Assembly (NCBI GenBank): GCA_902727895.1
Contig: CACVAP010000045.1
Coordinates: 1-33,402 of the forward strand
Reading direction: 5' to 3'
Length of the DNA: 33,402 nt
Source: an uncultured Sulfurovum sp.
GTDB taxonomy: Bacteria > Campylobacterota > Campylobacteria > Campylobacterales > Sulfurovaceae
In this document: piece by piece, positions 14,255 to 22,166 of the stretch
Layout: the number at the start of each line of letters is the position of its first letter
Position numbering within the stretch: position 1 is the first letter of the stretch
Translations under genes and position numbers: made by a program
Notes under the pieces: model-generated
Seen by the model: only the letters and a program-made list of their open reading frames with translations
Told to the model about the DNA's origin: nothing
Database searches by the model: none

Positions 14255-15907
14255 TTATTTACTTAGTTCTTTATTCATAAGTATCATTGGAATTATCATT
14301 ATTCCAAAAAGTACTAACAATATTAACAATGGATTACTTGGTAACTCAACACCCACACTTTTTGCCTCACCTGAAGAACCTGAACTTACAGGAGCACTTG
14401 TTGTAGTCGTATCAATATCAGTCGTATCGCCTACACTTATGTCAAAACATGCTGTTCCACTATTTTTATTAGCATCAAATATATCTATTAAATAGTCTCC
14501 AGCTGTTAAAGTATAATTTCCAGTAACAGTTTGTTGAGAAATAGTACTCTCACCTATTTCTTTAAATGGAGAAGCTTTATAAATTGTAAATTGAGGATAA
14601 CTCCCTGTCCCATTGGTTTGAGAAACTTGTATAAAATAATTCTTAGCATTTGTTACCGTAAACTTTAGGAACTTATGATTATTTAGTTTATTTAAAGTAC
14701 CATATTTTTTACTTGTACAAATATTAGAAAGTGTCTCATTTACTGTCAGATTACTATAAATAGGAAGTGATATCTCTTCTACATTAGAAGAACGGTTTGT
14801 TCCATATATATCATCAATGGTAGTAATTCCCTCACTCGCAACAATAGAGTCTATCTTAGCAGTATCCCGTGCATTATTATTTTTCAACTCTGTAACGAAC
14901 GAAAATAGTGAAGTAAATGCCTCGGTATTTTTTTGTTCATTAATAAATAATTCATACATAGGTAAAAAACCAAGGCTTAAAGTATCTGAATCATCATCAT
15001 TAGAATCATAAAGGTCATATAATATACGCTGAATCGAAGCTTCTGAAAACCAACCTGGTGACTCTTTCGTATCTGATTCAATATTCATGTTCCACCCATT
15101 AGCTTGTGATGTGTCAAAGTAAATTGGGTCATCTGTAACTATGGCTGCAAATGCATTTCCAAAACCTTCACCAAAAGCAAGTCTAATATCTAGATGTTCT
15201 CCTGCACCATGTGATCCACCAGTACTGTCAGCTCTAGAGAATTTATCTTCAAAATAGTGACCCCACTCATGAATAATTACATGAGTATCATACTCATCAC
15301 TGTCTCCACTTTGGTCACCTTGTAATACAATCTGAGTACCATCATAGTAACTACCTGTACTTATATTTTCAGTAGACCAACTTACACTTAAAGCAGGAAA
15401 AACAACCGAACTATCAGTATTTAATATTTTATTCATAGCTAAGTATACACTGTCTAAAATCGCAAAAGGAGGAGATGATTTATCTGATGAAGTAGCTAAA
15501 AGGTCACGAACAGAATTACTCGACCCAGTTGAAACTAAACTCCCTTCTATTACATACTGAGAATCATTATTCCCTGTATTCAATATACGTACATCCCAGC
15601 CTGAAGTTTTTACCATTTTTGCATAAGCTCTAATTTTAATGCTTGTGTTGGAAGGAAGAGAAGTGAACCTATAGTTTCCACTATCATCAGTTGTTGTTGT
15701 TCCAACAACTGTGTTACTTGAATTAACAGCCTCAACGGTTATCTGTTTAGCCGTCTCTGTACTAATATTACTATAGTTTAGCCCCGTTAAAGACCCACTA
15801 TGTACAGGAACAACCCGTTCATAACTGATAGTCCCCGTAATGTCTATAGCGTTCAAAGTGACTGTAGAAAATAGTATAAGTGAAAAATATGATAGCTTAG
15901 ATCTCAT
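14255..15907 (-). CDS. Secreted zinc metalloprotease with C-terminal membrane anchor
   Basis: This 550-residue protein has a signal peptide (MRSKLSYFSLILFSTVTLNA). A carboxypeptidase-regulatory-like beta domain follows at about 22-95 (TTTDDSGNYRFTSLPSNTSIKIRAYA). The catalytic domain has HEWGH at 213-217, and Glu247 in FGEGFGNAFAA is the likely third zinc ligand, so this is a gluzincin-type peptidase. A pre-peptidase C-terminal-like beta domain lies at about 395-495 (NYFIQVSQTNG, TLTAGDYLIDIFD). The end is a Ser/Gly linker, LPSNPLLILLVLFGIMIIPMI and a short basic tail, which would hold the protein in the membrane or act as a sorting signal. It is the first gene of a two-gene operon. Protein substrates are unknown. 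Confidence 0.85.
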   Translation of the reverse strand: MRSKLSYFSLILFSTVTLNAIDITGTISYERVVPVHSGSLTGLNYSNISTETAKQITVEAVNSSNTVVGTTTTDDSGNYRFTSLPSNTSIKIRAYAKMVKTSGWDVRILNTGNNDSQYVIEGSLVSTGSSNSVRDLLATSSDKSSPPFAILDSVYLAMNKILNTDSSVVFPALSVSWSTENISTGSYYDGTQIVLQGDQSGDSDEYDTHVIIHEWGHYFEDKFSRADSTGGSHGAGEHLDIRLAFGEGFGNAFAAIVTDDPIYFDTSQANGWNMNIESDTKESPGWFSEASIQRILYDLYDSNDDDSDTLSLGFLPMYELFINEQKNTEAFTSLFSFVTELKNNNARDTAKIDSIVASEGITTIDDIYGTNRSSNVEEISLPIYSNLTVNETLSNICTSKKYGTLNKLNNHKFLKFTVTNAKNYFIQVSQTNGTGSYPQFTIYKASPFKEIGESTISQQTVTGNYTLTAGDYLIDIFDANKNSGTACFDISVGDTTDIDTTTTSAPVSSGSSGEAKSVGVELPSNPLLILLVLFGIMIIPMILMNKELSK

Positions 15908-16030
15908 AAACTTAATCCTTATTTAAATTAAAATTTTAATTTTATTGAGTAATTATTACATAATTTTGTAGAAGAATCGTTGAATCTTCAAATTATATTT
16001 ATCATATCCCAATATAATTATTATATCTAA

Positions 16031-17620
16031 TTATAATAATGGTGCCGAAGCCAAAAGTTTTTTCGTGTATTCATCTTGAGAGTTTTCCATAACCTCTTCC
16101 ACCAATCCTTGTTCAACTATTTTCCCCTCTTTCATTACAGCCACTTCATCAGCGATGGTTCTTATAATCGACAAATCATGCGTAATAAATAAATATGACA
16201 AACCTTTCTCTTCTTGTAGTGACTTCAAAAGTTCCAAAACCTGAGCGCGAACAGAAACATCCAAAGCAGAAGTAGGCTCATCACAAATAATAAGCTCAGG
16301 CTCAACAGCCAATGCACGTGCAATCCCAATACGCTGACGCTGTCCACCTGAAAACTCATGAGGATAACGGTAAAAGTGTTCAAACTCTAAACCAACCTTA
16401 ACTAACAAGTCTTTAATCACCATATCTTGTACACGTTTATCTTGCAGTCCAACCTTTAAACTCACCATCCCCTCACGAATAATCTCACCAATCGTCATAC
16501 GAGGATTAAGAGCTGAATATGGGTCTTGAAAAATGATTTGTACTTTTTTTCTGTATGGTAACAACTCTTTTTGAGAAAGCTTTGTTAAGTCTACTCCATC
16601 AAAAACTATGCTTCCCTCCGTACTTTCAATAAGCTGTAAAATAGAAGTCCCAATGGTACTCTTACCAGAACCAGACTCACCTACCAACGCCAAAGTTTTT
16701 CCCTTTGGTATGTTTAAAGAAATGCCATCTACAGCTTTAGTGTGTCCAACGGTGCGTTTAAAAAACCCTTTTTTAATAGGAAAATAAACTTTTAAATCTT
16801 TAATTTCAAGTAACGCGTCTTGTACTTTTTCAGAATGTCTAAACTCTTTAGAAGGCAATGCATCTTTCAGCAAACTCTGACTATAAGGATGAGTAGGATT
16901 CCTAAAAAAGTCCTCTTTCTTAGCAATCTCCAAAATCTCACCATAACGCATCACAGCAATGGTATCTGCCATCTGAGCGACTACTCCCATGTCATGGGTA
17001 ATAAACAAAATAGAAAGCGAACGCTTTTTCTGAATCTCTTTTAACAATGCCAAAACCTGTGCCTGAATGGTAACATCCAAAGCAGTAGTCGGTTCATCAG
17101 CAATCAATAGTTCAGGTTCACAAGCCAAAGCCATAGATATCATAACCCGTTGCTTCTGCCCACCTGAGAGCTGATGAGGATACCAAGCATATCGTTCCTT
17201 AGCATCTTTCAGTCCAACTTCTTCAAAAAGTTCAACAACTTTAGCGTTTATCTCACCTTCACTCAAACCAAGATGTAAACGAATAACTTCTGCAACCTGC
17301 TCACCAATGGTCATAACAGGATTTAAAGCTGTCATAGGCTCTTGAAATATCATCGCAATCTGTCGACCACGAACCTTTTGCATGTCAAATTCAGAGATAG
17401 AAAAAAGTGAGTCATCATTAAGCAATATATCACCCGAACTCACAGACAAAGCATCAGGAAGTAGTCTCATAATGGCTAAAGAAGTAAGCGACTTTCCAGA
17501 ACCTGACTCGCCTACTAAAGCAAAGATTTCACCTCGTTTTATCTCGAAGCTTATGGATTTTAATAATTCTTGGTTTTGTACTTTTAGGCTTAGGTTTTTT
17601 ACTGTTAATATATTTTTCAT
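16031..17620 (-). CDS. yejF: Peptide ABC transporter, duplicated ATP-binding protein
   Basis: This 529-residue protein is a fusion of two ABC ATPase domains, as in YejF. The first has Walker A GESGSGKS (37-44), signature LSGGQKQRV and Walker B LLIADEPTTALD. The second has a second GESGSGKST, FSGGQRQRIGIARAL and LIICDEPTSALD. Each ends in the oligopeptide-type extension with HPYSQSLL or equivalent. It powers uptake of peptides through YejB/YejE, with YejA as the binding protein. Those genes lie 5.3 kb upstream on the same strand, separated from it by RNase HI and the accessory island. It starts 31 bp after the ORF6N gene, with GGAAG as ribosome site, and may now depend on island transcription. 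Confidence 0.92.
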   Translation of the reverse strand: MKNILTVKNLSLKVQNQELLKSISFEIKRGEIFALVGESGSGKSLTSLAIMRLLPDALSVSSGDILLNDDSLFSISEFDMQKVRGRQIAMIFQEPMTALNPVMTIGEQVAEVIRLHLGLSEGEINAKVVELFEEVGLKDAKERYAWYPHQLSGGQKQRVMISMALACEPELLIADEPTTALDVTIQAQVLALLKEIQKKRSLSILFITHDMGVVAQMADTIAVMRYGEILEIAKKEDFFRNPTHPYSQSLLKDALPSKEFRHSEKVQDALLEIKDLKVYFPIKKGFFKRTVGHTKAVDGISLNIPKGKTLALVGESGSGKSTIGTSILQLIESTEGSIVFDGVDLTKLSQKELLPYRKKVQIIFQDPYSALNPRMTIGEIIREGMVSLKVGLQDKRVQDMVIKDLLVKVGLEFEHFYRYPHEFSGGQRQRIGIARALAVEPELIICDEPTSALDVSVRAQVLELLKSLQEEKGLSYLFITHDLSIIRTIADEVAVMKEGKIVEQGLVEEVMENSQDEYTKKLLASAPLL

Positions 17621-17651
17621 TTAACTTCCATTTAAATTATTTATTGACATA

Positions 17652-18176
17652 TTATTCATCTTTTATGAATCCCATAACTTTTTGATCTGTTTCTTTTGTA
17701 TCTGTAACTAAAGCATCTAATATTTTGTAAATCTTTTTAAACTCTTTACTATTTTTTCGTTCCAGTTCCATAACTTGTTTAGAGACTTGATTATAGTGTA
17801 AAGAAAATTCTCTTAACTTTGTAAATATTCTCATTATAGACTTACTAACATCAACAGCAACTTCGCTCCTAATCACCGTTGCCAACATATAAGTACCTTG
17901 TTCTGTAAAAACAAAAGGAAGTGTTCTCGTTTTTGCTAATTTTGCTGTGCCATTTTGGCTTCGCAAATTCTCAAATTCGGTTTCACTTAATTGAAACATA
18001 AAATCTTCTTCATTAAAACGTTCAATATTCCGTTTTACCTGCCGATTTAAATAACTTGTAGTAACCTCATAAAAGTCTGCTAAATCATGTGCCAACAAAA
18101 CTTTCTGATTTCGTATTAAGTGTATTTTAGAATTTATCTCTTCCTGTAATAAAACATCTCTCATTTCTGACTCCAA
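17652..18176 (-). CDS. ORF6N domain DNA-binding protein
   Basis: This 174-residue protein fits the ORF6N family (PF10543) found in phages and mobile islands. The marks are IHLIRNQKVLLAHDLADFYEV at the N-terminus, TSYLNRQVKRNIERFNEEDFMFQLSE, SQNGTAKLAKTRTLPFVFTEQGTYMLATVI, then an amphipathic helical tail (KVMGF end). The family is thought to bind DNA; its biological role is unclear, and it is frequent beside toxin-antitoxin systems and defence islands in Campylobacterota. It marks the left end of the island next to yejF. No signal peptide is present. Confidence 0.85.
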   Translation of the reverse strand: MESEMRDVLLQEEINSKIHLIRNQKVLLAHDLADFYEVTTSYLNRQVKRNIERFNEEDFMFQLSETEFENLRSQNGTAKLAKTRTLPFVFTEQGTYMLATVIRSEVAVDVSKSIMRIFTKLREFSLHYNQVSKQVMELERKNSKEFKKIYKILDALVTDTKETDQKVMGFIKDE

Positions 18177-18261
18177 CTTTCGTATGGAACTATTCTAACA
18201 TTTAAAAATAATTTTTGTGACAAATATGTCAAATTATAATGTTTATGACTTGAATAAAATC

Positions 18262-18354
18262 TGTAGGGGGGCGATTGCCATCGCACCAATTATGGCTATA
18301 AAATTAAATTGTATATCAAATTTTAATATGGTGTGATAGCAATCACCCCCTACA
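18262..18354. repeat. REP/MITE-like imperfect inverted repeat
   Basis: Left arm 18262-18288 (starting tgtaggggggcgattgcc) and right arm 18329-18354 (ending aatcaccccctaca) are reverse complements over about 26 bases, with a few differences and a 40-base AT-rich spacer. The GC-rich arms stand out in this AT-rich sequence. The form is that of a short non-coding palindromic element of the REP or MITE kind. No coding sequence is inside. Confidence 0.65.
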
Positions 18355-18361
18355 AAGTAAC

Positions 18362-18385
18362 GGTCACTGAGCCTGTCGAAGTGAA
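18362..18385. repeat. Dispersed short element (ggtcactgagcctgtcgaag type)
   Basis: Directly after the inverted repeat is ggtcactgagcctgtcgaag, followed by tgaa. The reverse form (ttcgacaggctcagtg) is a sequence I know as a frequent extragenic repeat in many unrelated bacterial genomes. It sits between the inverted repeat and the remnant gene. Copy number in this genome cannot be seen. Confidence 0.45.
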
Positions 18386-18397
18386 AGTCGCACATTT

Positions 18398-18814
18398 TCA
18401 TCTCAACCCCAACTCATCAGATATATCTTTCACCAACTTAGACAACGGTCGCTTTCCTATCTCATCATCACTCACATAGCCACCACTTATGAGCCGTTGT
18501 AAATCTTCTCTATTTTTAAAAAGCGTTCCCTCATATTGGGTCAAAAGTTCATCTAAATAACTTTCGTTGTAGATGGCTTCTTTTTGGATGAGTTCTAGGA
18601 CTATGTCTTTGTGATTTTCATAGACTGTATCAAGCTCAAAAATTTTTATATTTTTCTTTGCTCTCTCATCTTCTGTTTCTAATTTTACTACAAACCCATC
18701 TGTTGAGTGATAAAACTTACTATTTTCTATTTCTAAATGAAACTTTGCTACTTTAAAATTTAAATAATTTGTGCGTTGAAACAGCAGCCTACAATAATTA
18801 TCATCTATTTTCTT
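18398..18814 (-). pseudogene. Start-less 3' gene remnant
   Basis: The frame is open for about 138 codons, from after a TGA at 18817-18815 to a TGA at 18400-18398. The sequence looks protein-like: FKVAKFHLEIENSKFYHSTD, FELDTVYENHKDIVLELI, KEAIYNESYLDELLTQYEG, and it ends KDISDELGLR. No ATG, GTG or TTG start exists in the first two-thirds of the frame, and it overlaps the end of the next gene upstream by 14 bp. It therefore reads as the C-terminal part of a larger gene whose front was lost. The style resembles C-terminal parts of restriction or methylase-type proteins, but this is not a firm assignment. Confidence 0.5.
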
Positions 18815-19781
18815 TCATCTCCTCAAATCTATTATCTTCAGTATATAAAAGCATTCCATAATAATTTGTTGTTGCTAAAACTTCATCAAATTTTTCTCTA
18901 TCTACAGGTAAACCTTTTGATATAAAGTTTTCTAAATTATTTTCTTCATAATAAAAGAATAAATAAGGATTAACAATGAAAACTTCTTCATTATCAATGT
19001 ATGCCATTACTCCTAAAATATTATTAGGGATTAATCCTGATTTTACACATACTTCATTTTCATCAAAAAAAGGAGCAAAATATACTGGTAAATCATTATC
19101 TATACAATATTTCTTTAAAGAAGGCTCATTTCTAGAATAAATTGCCAAATCTATATATGGTTTTGAAATAAAATAATATATAACTATCTTATTATCTCCC
19201 TTTCCTGTAAATTTTTCATCTTCGGCTACTTCTATATCTTTTGATGTAGATACAAAAAAAGAACTTTTATTCTCATCTACTTCGTCTTGATGTAAATATG
19301 AAAAATAATAATCTCTAATTCGTAGTTTAGATTTATCATTTAAATTTATTATTTTTTCTAAAAAATCTTCTTTATTCTCAATATCAGTAAAATAATCTTT
19401 AAATTTACTTATTGCATTATTCTCTTTTTGTTTTTCAAGAATCTTATCAAAAATTATTTTAAATACTCGATCTGATACATCATTAATATCATCTAAATAT
19501 TTTTTAAAATTATTATTTTTTATAAGATATTTACTTTTATCTCCTACATGAAAAAACTTATAAAATAAATCATTTGAATCTTTAAAGTCCAACTTATTCT
19601 TAAGGTTATCCCTCTTTTCTCCTCGATATAGCAATAACACTTTATTTTCGATTATTGATAAGTCTAACACTTGTAATGCTTGATTAAAAAAAACATTTCC
19701 TTCATCAGATAACTCAAATAACTCTTTAGAATTTACATCTAAAGAGTAGATTTTATTAGGAATTTTATATTTCGTTTTCAT
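18801..19781 (-). CDS. Candidate ADP-ribosyltransferase (R-S-E class)
   Basis: This 326-residue protein is rich in Asn, Lys, Asp and Phe and has no signal peptide. Three motifs appear in the order and spacing of R-S-E type ADP-ribosyltransferases: LLYRGEK with Arg53, FFVSTSKD with Ser178-Thr179-Ser180 after a helical insert, and DENEVCVKSG with Glu241 and Glu243. A beta strand (VIYYFIS) follows STS, and the ExE stretch runs into ILGVMAYI, as is usual in the fold. The family transfers ADP-ribose from NAD+ to Arg or other residues and includes toxins and phage enzymes such as Alt and ModA. I infer an intracellular toxin or defence effector. No immunity gene is obvious. Assignment is by motif only. 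Confidence 0.5.
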   Translation of the reverse strand: MKTKYKIPNKIYSLDVNSKELFELSDEGNVFFNQALQVLDLSIIENKVLLLYRGEKRDNLKNKLDFKDSNDLFYKFFHVGDKSKYLIKNNNFKKYLDDINDVSDRVFKIIFDKILEKQKENNAISKFKDYFTDIENKEDFLEKIINLNDKSKLRIRDYYFSYLHQDEVDENKSSFFVSTSKDIEVAEDEKFTGKGDNKIVIYYFISKPYIDLAIYSRNEPSLKKYCIDNDLPVYFAPFFDENEVCVKSGLIPNNILGVMAYIDNEEVFIVNPYLFFYYEENNLENFISKGLPVDREKFDEVLATTNYYGMLLYTEDNRFEEMKENR

Positions 19782-19826
19782 TTTTATCCTTAATTATATA
19801 ACAAATGCTACGCCCATTACCCAAGT

Positions 19827-19926
19827 CAAAGAATAAACTCTCTTATTCGACTCTCTATAATTCTTAAATTTTTTTCTATATCTTTTAAAACTATACACTC
19901 ATTCTCTACTAAAGAGAGAATTATTC
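19827..19926 (-). pseudogene. Short coiled-coil-like gene remnant
   Basis: One minus-strand frame just beyond the left copy of the 46-bp repeat reads about 32 codons (including VLKDIEKNLRIIESRIREF) to a TGA at 19829-19827. It has an amphipathic, protein-like look but no start of its own. It may be the leftover C-terminus of a gene destroyed when the neighbouring cassette was inserted. Too short to assign. Confidence 0.3.
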
Positions 19927-19961
19927 TTATAATTTTCAACCCATAGATAGACCAGTTCCAT
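19899..19961 (-). pseudogene. Truncated gene start (MELVYLWVENYKN...), left copy
   Basis: After an AGGA ribosome site within the repeat, an ATG at 19961-19959 opens a frame that begins MELVYLWVENYKN and stops after 20 codons. Thirteen of these residues are almost the same as in the right copy at 20726-20795. The pattern looks like the first codons of an AAA-type ATPase gene, cut off shortly after its start. Confidence 0.4.
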
Positions 19962-19972
19962 TAAATTTTTCC
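19927..19972. repeat. 46-bp direct repeat, left copy
   Basis: 46 bases here match 20761-20806 with a single difference (tttt against tctt near the start). The repeat ends 7 bp after the stop codon of the toxin gene (minus strand). The two copies bracket the toxin-antitoxin pair. Confidence 0.9.
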
Positions 19973-19979
19973 TACCAAG

Positions 19980-20447
19980 TTACAAACTTTCTCCACAAAT
20001 TTCCAAAACTTTTTCAATTAATTTATGAGAAATATAAACTTCAGACTTTTGAAGCTCTTCTAGTAAAGGCTTTACCTTTCCAATATGACCTTTTTCTTTT
20101 GCTTTAATAAGAACACCCAAACTACCAATAACCTTTACACCATTTAAAGAAGCATATTTTTTAGCACGATTATCATCTATAAGTAACACATCTGCATCTA
20201 ATTTTTTATATAAAGTTATTGCTTCTAATTCCCCTAGCCCAAGACCTAATTGAGTTAAGGTTAAATCTACACGCTTAACTTTACTTTGTAAAAATTTTCT
20301 TAATTTGTCACTTTGAGGTTTGCCAATTTGTGTTACTTCATCAAAAACTGCTTGGGGAATATAAAGTCTATCATAAAGCTTTTCTAAAAGCTCTAGCTGA
20401 TTCACAACAGCAAGTGCAACAAGAGCTGAACTATCTCCAATAATCAC
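19980..20447 (-). CDS. DUF3368 PIN-domain toxin (VapC-like)
   Basis: This 155-residue protein is a PIN-domain nuclease of the DUF3368 group. Acidic residues at the expected places are Asp5 in IIGDSSALV, Glu37 in AVFDEV, Glu73/Glu75 in GLGELEAI and Asp91/Asp92 in LLIDDNRAKKYA. The C-terminal part is the usual helical IGSLGVLIKAKEKG region. PIN toxins cut RNA, typically tRNA or rRNA. It starts directly after the UPF0175 antitoxin gene with no gap, the common arrangement of this pair. The cassette is bracketed by 46-bp direct repeats. Confidence 0.88.
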   Translation of the reverse strand: MIIGDSSALVALAVVNQLELLEKLYDRLYIPQAVFDEVTQIGKPQSDKLRKFLQSKVKRVDLTLTQLGLGLGELEAITLYKKLDADVLLIDDNRAKKYASLNGVKVIGSLGVLIKAKEKGHIGKVKPLLEELQKSEVYISHKLIEKVLEICGESL

Positions 20448-20699
20448 CTAAAGACCTTTAAGTGCTTCTAACTCAGCTTCAATATCATAATCATCAATAG
20501 CAGGAATTTGATGTTCATTCAGAAGTTTCATAAAAGAGTAAATATCCATCTCTAAAAATTTAGCTCCTTGACCAATAGAAATTTTATCATTCTTATAAAG
20601 CTCTAACGTAAGTTTCTGTTTGGCGATACTAATTAAGTTTTGAGAACTTTCATTAATACTTAAAAAAAGTTCATCTGGTATGTTTATTGCTAGTTGCAT
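20448..20699 (-). CDS. UPF0175 family antitoxin
   Basis: This small protein (83 residues from the chosen start) has the UPF0175 (PF03683) pattern: MQLAINIPDELF, AKQKLTLELYKNDKISIGQGAKFLEMD and the end IPAIDDYDIEAELEAL, with a short helix-turn-helix in the middle. It should neutralise the adjacent PIN toxin and repress the operon. I place the start at 20699, because AAGGAGAG lies just before that ATG and would fall inside the coding part if the ATG at 20714 were used. The gene lies 46 bp from the right copy of the repeat, in which its promoter may be placed. Confidence 0.85.
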   Translation of the reverse strand: MQLAINIPDELFLSINESSQNLISIAKQKLTLELYKNDKISIGQGAKFLEMDIYSFMKLLNEHQIPAIDDYDIEAELEALKGL

Positions 20700-20725
20700 A
20701 TTACTCTCCTTCATTGGTTTATTTT

Positions 20726-20795
20726 ATTATAGCGAAAAGTATATTTTCAATTGAATATTTTTATAATCTTCAACCCATAGATAGACCAGTTCCAT
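20726..20795 (-). pseudogene. Truncated gene start (MELVYLWVEDYKN...), right copy
   Basis: The ATG at 20795-20793 overlaps the TAA of the AAA ATPase gene by one base and opens a frame of 22 codons starting MELVYLWVEDYKN. It ends a few bases before the antitoxin gene's upstream region. The start and first 13 residues match the left copy. The remnant suggests that an AAA-type ATPase gene once followed the DUF4143 ATPase gene and was cut by the arrival of the toxin-antitoxin cassette. Confidence 0.4.
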
Positions 20796-20806
20796 TAAAT
20801 TTTTCC
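20761..20806. repeat. 46-bp direct repeat, right copy
   Basis: This copy covers the last four codons of the AAA ATPase gene, including its stop, and the truncated gene start just after it. It has one mismatch to 19927-19972. The distance between the copies is 834 bp, which spans the toxin-antitoxin cassette. Confidence 0.9.
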
Positions 20807-22096
20807 CAATACATCAGAACACTCAATCAAAAACTTATCCAAAGAAACAATCTCAATCTCTAGCCCTTTATACTCCACAACTTCATCTCCATCATAAGTA
20901 ACTAAATAGCCTCTCTCTTTCCCCAATTTCTCAGCAAAATACCTCAACCCTTCAAACTCACGTTTTTTAGTCTGCTCATCTTCAATGTCATAAGAAACTT
21001 GATAAAGCTTTCCATCAAGATAAAAATCACACTCCTTAGTAGCCAATAAATAGGTTAACTTCTTTTTATTAAGAGCCGTAAAAACCATATTTTCTAAAAT
21101 AGCCCCTCTGTCCTGAGTTCGTTTTACCCCTAGATTTAAAAAGCCATTGTCTGTCATATAAATCTTCTTAATTGATTTAATCTGATCTGTTAGTTTAGTA
21201 TTATAATTTGGAATAGTTTGAATGAGAAAGTTGTCTTGAAAATAACCAATATACTCTTTAATACTCTTCGCATCTATACCAATCTTTTTTGCTAGTCGGC
21301 TGTAGTTTAGTTGAGTAGTAGCATTAGAAACCACATAAAAAAAGAGGTCACGAATGGCTTCGCTATTTTTTATGCTATACCTTGGAACAATGTCTTTTAA
21401 AATAATATCTTCAGCAATATTTTTTAAAAGTCCCAATTTAACAGCTTCACTTGGATTAGAAAAAACAGAGTAATACCCACCCCATTTTAAGTACTCATCT
21501 AAAGCTTGTTTGATTTCTATTCTATTTTGAGCCATCTCTAAGGCTGAACTGTGTGCTATCGCTTTATAGTTAAGAAATTCTCTAAAATTAAAAGAACTAA
21601 GCTCTAGTTTTAACACTCTTCCTGTCAAAAGAGTTGCGTAACTACTGGCTAAAAGTGAAGCATTTGACCCTGTAATAATAAACTTAATGTTTGAGCTTTC
21701 ATATTTAGACTTTATAAAAACTTCCCATGAATCAAAAATTTGAATCTCGTCGATGAAAAAGTAAATTTCCTCATCTCTATTTGGATTTGCTAACTTTAAA
21801 TAGTTATCATAAATCTTTTCAAGATAAGTAGGGTCTTTTTTATAAGGAATAAAAGAGGGCTTTTCTAAATTAATAAAAAAGATATTTTTAGGACTTACCT
21901 CTTGTAGTAATGCTTTTATCATAAGCTTCGTAAGTGAACTTTTACCCACACGCCTTGCACCAATAATCGCTACTATCTCTTTTGCATTTAAGTACTCTAA
22001 CGCTAAGGGCAACATTTCACGTTCAGTATAGTTTTCATAGACCTCATTAGCAGATTTCAACCAATGAGGATTATCTTCAAGAAGAATAGAATCCAT
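20795..22096 (-). CDS. AAA ATPase with DUF4143 domain
   Basis: This 433-residue protein has an AAA_14 domain (PF13173) followed by DUF4143 (PF13635). Walker A is GARRVGKSS (46-54), Walker B is IYFFIDEIQ (111-119), and the sensor-like FIITGSNASLL follows. The region from about residue 200 has the DUF4143 pattern with a nuclease-like or winged-helix part (SRLAKKIGIDAKSIKEYIGYF, then AILENMVFTALNKKK and ECDFYLDGKLYQVSYDIED). These proteins are abundant, variable accessory ATPases of uncertain role, often in islands. The gene is 70 bp downstream of the RNase HI gene. A right copy of a 46-bp repeat overlaps its 3' end. Confidence 0.9.
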   Translation of the reverse strand: MDSILLEDNPHWLKSANEVYENYTEREMLPLALEYLNAKEIVAIIGARRVGKSSLTKLMIKALLQEVSPKNIFFINLEKPSFIPYKKDPTYLEKIYDNYLKLANPNRDEEIYFFIDEIQIFDSWEVFIKSKYESSNIKFIITGSNASLLASSYATLLTGRVLKLELSSFNFREFLNYKAIAHSSALEMAQNRIEIKQALDEYLKWGGYYSVFSNPSEAVKLGLLKNIAEDIILKDIVPRYSIKNSEAIRDLFFYVVSNATTQLNYSRLAKKIGIDAKSIKEYIGYFQDNFLIQTIPNYNTKLTDQIKSIKKIYMTDNGFLNLGVKRTQDRGAILENMVFTALNKKKLTYLLATKECDFYLDGKLYQVSYDIEDEQTKKREFEGLRYFAEKLGKERGYLVTYDGDEVVEYKGLEIEIVSLDKFLIECSDVLGKI

Positions 22097-22166
22097 ATTT
22101 TTATCCTTTTTCGGGAATGTATTCCTTAATTATATCACCAATAAAGAGTCTATTCCTTAATAGTCT

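Noticed and set aside
16013-16036. AT-only inverted repeat at the end of yejF
   Set aside because: The arms contain only A and T and overlap the stop codon; it is not distinguishable from chance in AT-rich sequence.
19927-20806. Prophage or integron attachment sites
   Set aside because: No integrase or recombinase gene is visible between or near the repeats, and the repeat content is a coding start rather than a tRNA end or an attC-like site.
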